Below are positions 5,626-6,266 of a stretch of DNA of 6,266 bases, in pieces; position 1 is the stretch's first letter; each line of letters opens with the position of its first letter. The DNA is from Candidatus Omnitrophota bacterium. GTDB taxonomy: Bacteria; Omnitrophota; Gorgyraeia; JAHIPI01. Made by a program: the position numbers and the translations under genes. Location: assembly GCA_030616695.1 (NCBI GenBank), contig JAUWWU010000059.1, positions 1 through 6,266 of the forward strand, given 5' to 3'. The notes under the pieces were generated by a model, which saw nothing but the letters and a program-made list of their open reading frames with translations, did no database searches and had not been told where the DNA came from.

Positions 5626-6266
5626 GTGAGAAATAAGATAAGGTTTTTGTTTAAAAGAGACAAGGATATTATAACCGGCAGTATCCCCAAAAATATTATA
5701 GCCCTCGCGTTTCCCCTCATGGTCGCGGCACTGCTTCATAGCACACAGAGTTTAATAGATATGTTTTGGGTAGGCAGCCTGGGCCCTGATTCCATCAGCG
5801 CTGTGGCGATGAGCAGCACAGCGCTTATGTTTGTTTTTACGATATCGCTCGGCGTCGGAATAGGCACTTTATCCTTAGTAGCCAAAAACATCGGCTCCGG
5901 CAATAGAAACGGCGCCGAGCTCGTCGCTTCACAATCCATCCTTTTAGCGCTTTTCCTCGGCGCACTCGCAGGCATAATTGGTTTTTACTATTCCGAAAAA
6001 TTTCTTTTTTGGTTAGGAGCGGAGGAAAGTGTTGTCGGCGCGGGAGGGAATTATTTACGCATCCTTTTAATGGGAAGCGTTACCATGCTGGTATTATTTA
6101 CGGGGAATTATATCCTGCAGGGCGCGGGCGATGTCATCAACCCTATGATCTTTCTCGGGCTTGCCAATATTCTGAATATTATATTAGACCCCATATTTAT
6201 TTTTGGATTAGGCGTTCCCAGGATGGGGGTCTCGGGAGCGGCCCTGGCTACCGTATTGAGCCAGGG
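5626..6266 (+). CDS. MATE-family efflux transporter, N-terminal half (partial)
   Basis: The frame opens with GTG and stays open to the window end: 213 complete codons of a protein that is usually 440-470 aa. After a basic N terminus (MRNKIRFLFKRDK), the sequence shows the MATE pattern: GSIPKNIIALAFPLM leading into helix 1 (about 18-40), DMFWVGSLGPDSISAVAM (45-62), then a further helix with GVGIGTLSLVAKNIGSGN (76-93). The conserved QGAGDVINPM (165-174) and NILNIILDPIFIFGLG (181-196) follow, then GVSGAALATVLSQ (201-213). MATE proteins export cationic drugs or metabolites in exchange for Na+ or H+. The wider MOP superfamily also holds lipid flippases (MurJ, Wzx), but this sequence reads as NorM/DinF-like. 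The start is supported by AAGGGGAG (5616-5623) directly upstream; the first in-frame ATG would be residue 32, inside helix 1. The 19-bp gap suggests cotranscription with uppP. Confidence 0.9.
   Translation, partial: MRNKIRFLFKRDKDIITGSIPKNIIALAFPLMVAALLHSTQSLIDMFWVGSLGPDSISAVAMSSTALMFVFTISLGVGIGTLSLVAKNIGSGNRNGAELVASQSILLALFLGALAGIIGFYYSEKFLFWLGAEESVVGAGGNYLRILLMGSVTMLVLFTGNYILQGAGDVINPMIFLGLANILNIILDPIFIFGLGVPRMGVSGAALATVLSQ

Overview
The window looks like chromosomal sequence from a Gram-negative-type bacterium. A BamE-like exported protein, a PilZ domain, UppP and sigma70-like promoters (TATAAT boxes, several with an extended TG motif) all point that way. Base composition is moderate, ATA is common for Ile, and the GTP-dependent PEP carboxykinase resembles the long form typical of Thermococcales. 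Together these fit an uncultured lineage such as Omnitrophota/PVC relatives, but that placement is an impression and was not computed. No phage, IS, CRISPR, rRNA or tRNA is visible.

Left part (1-686): a compact plus-strand cluster. It holds the last 20 codons of an unknown gene, a 74-aa two-helix membrane protein, and a 129-aa exported BamE/SmpA-like protein whose start overlaps the preceding stop (ATGA). A 175-bp gap follows with a probable extended -10 promoter, an orphan Shine-Dalgarno sequence and a C-rich tract. Next comes a PilZ-domain protein (862-1272), a likely c-di-GMP receptor.

Middle (1269-4733): pckG (GTP-PEPCK) lies on the minus strand and converges with the PilZ gene so tightly that both stop codons share the tetranucleotide TTAA. 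pckG is divergent from a TreT-like trehalose synthase/glycosyltransferase on the plus strand. The 141-bp space between them is the richest regulatory stretch of the window. It has two face-away promoters, each with a perfect TATAAT and 17-bp spacing, a perfect 19-bp palindrome centred on the pckG -35 box, and a tandem 7-bp repeat just upstream of the treT-like -35 box. This suggests coordinated control of gluconeogenesis and trehalose synthesis.

Right part (4734-6266): uppP (undecaprenyl-diphosphate phosphatase) is followed after 19 bp by a MATE-family transporter that runs off the window, probably as one transcript. The uppP promoter is so close to the ATG that the mRNA should be leaderless or nearly so.

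I see no clearly novel multi-gene system. The most interesting items are the pckG/treT divergent control region, the leaderless uppP start, and the orphan Shine-Dalgarno upstream of the PilZ gene.
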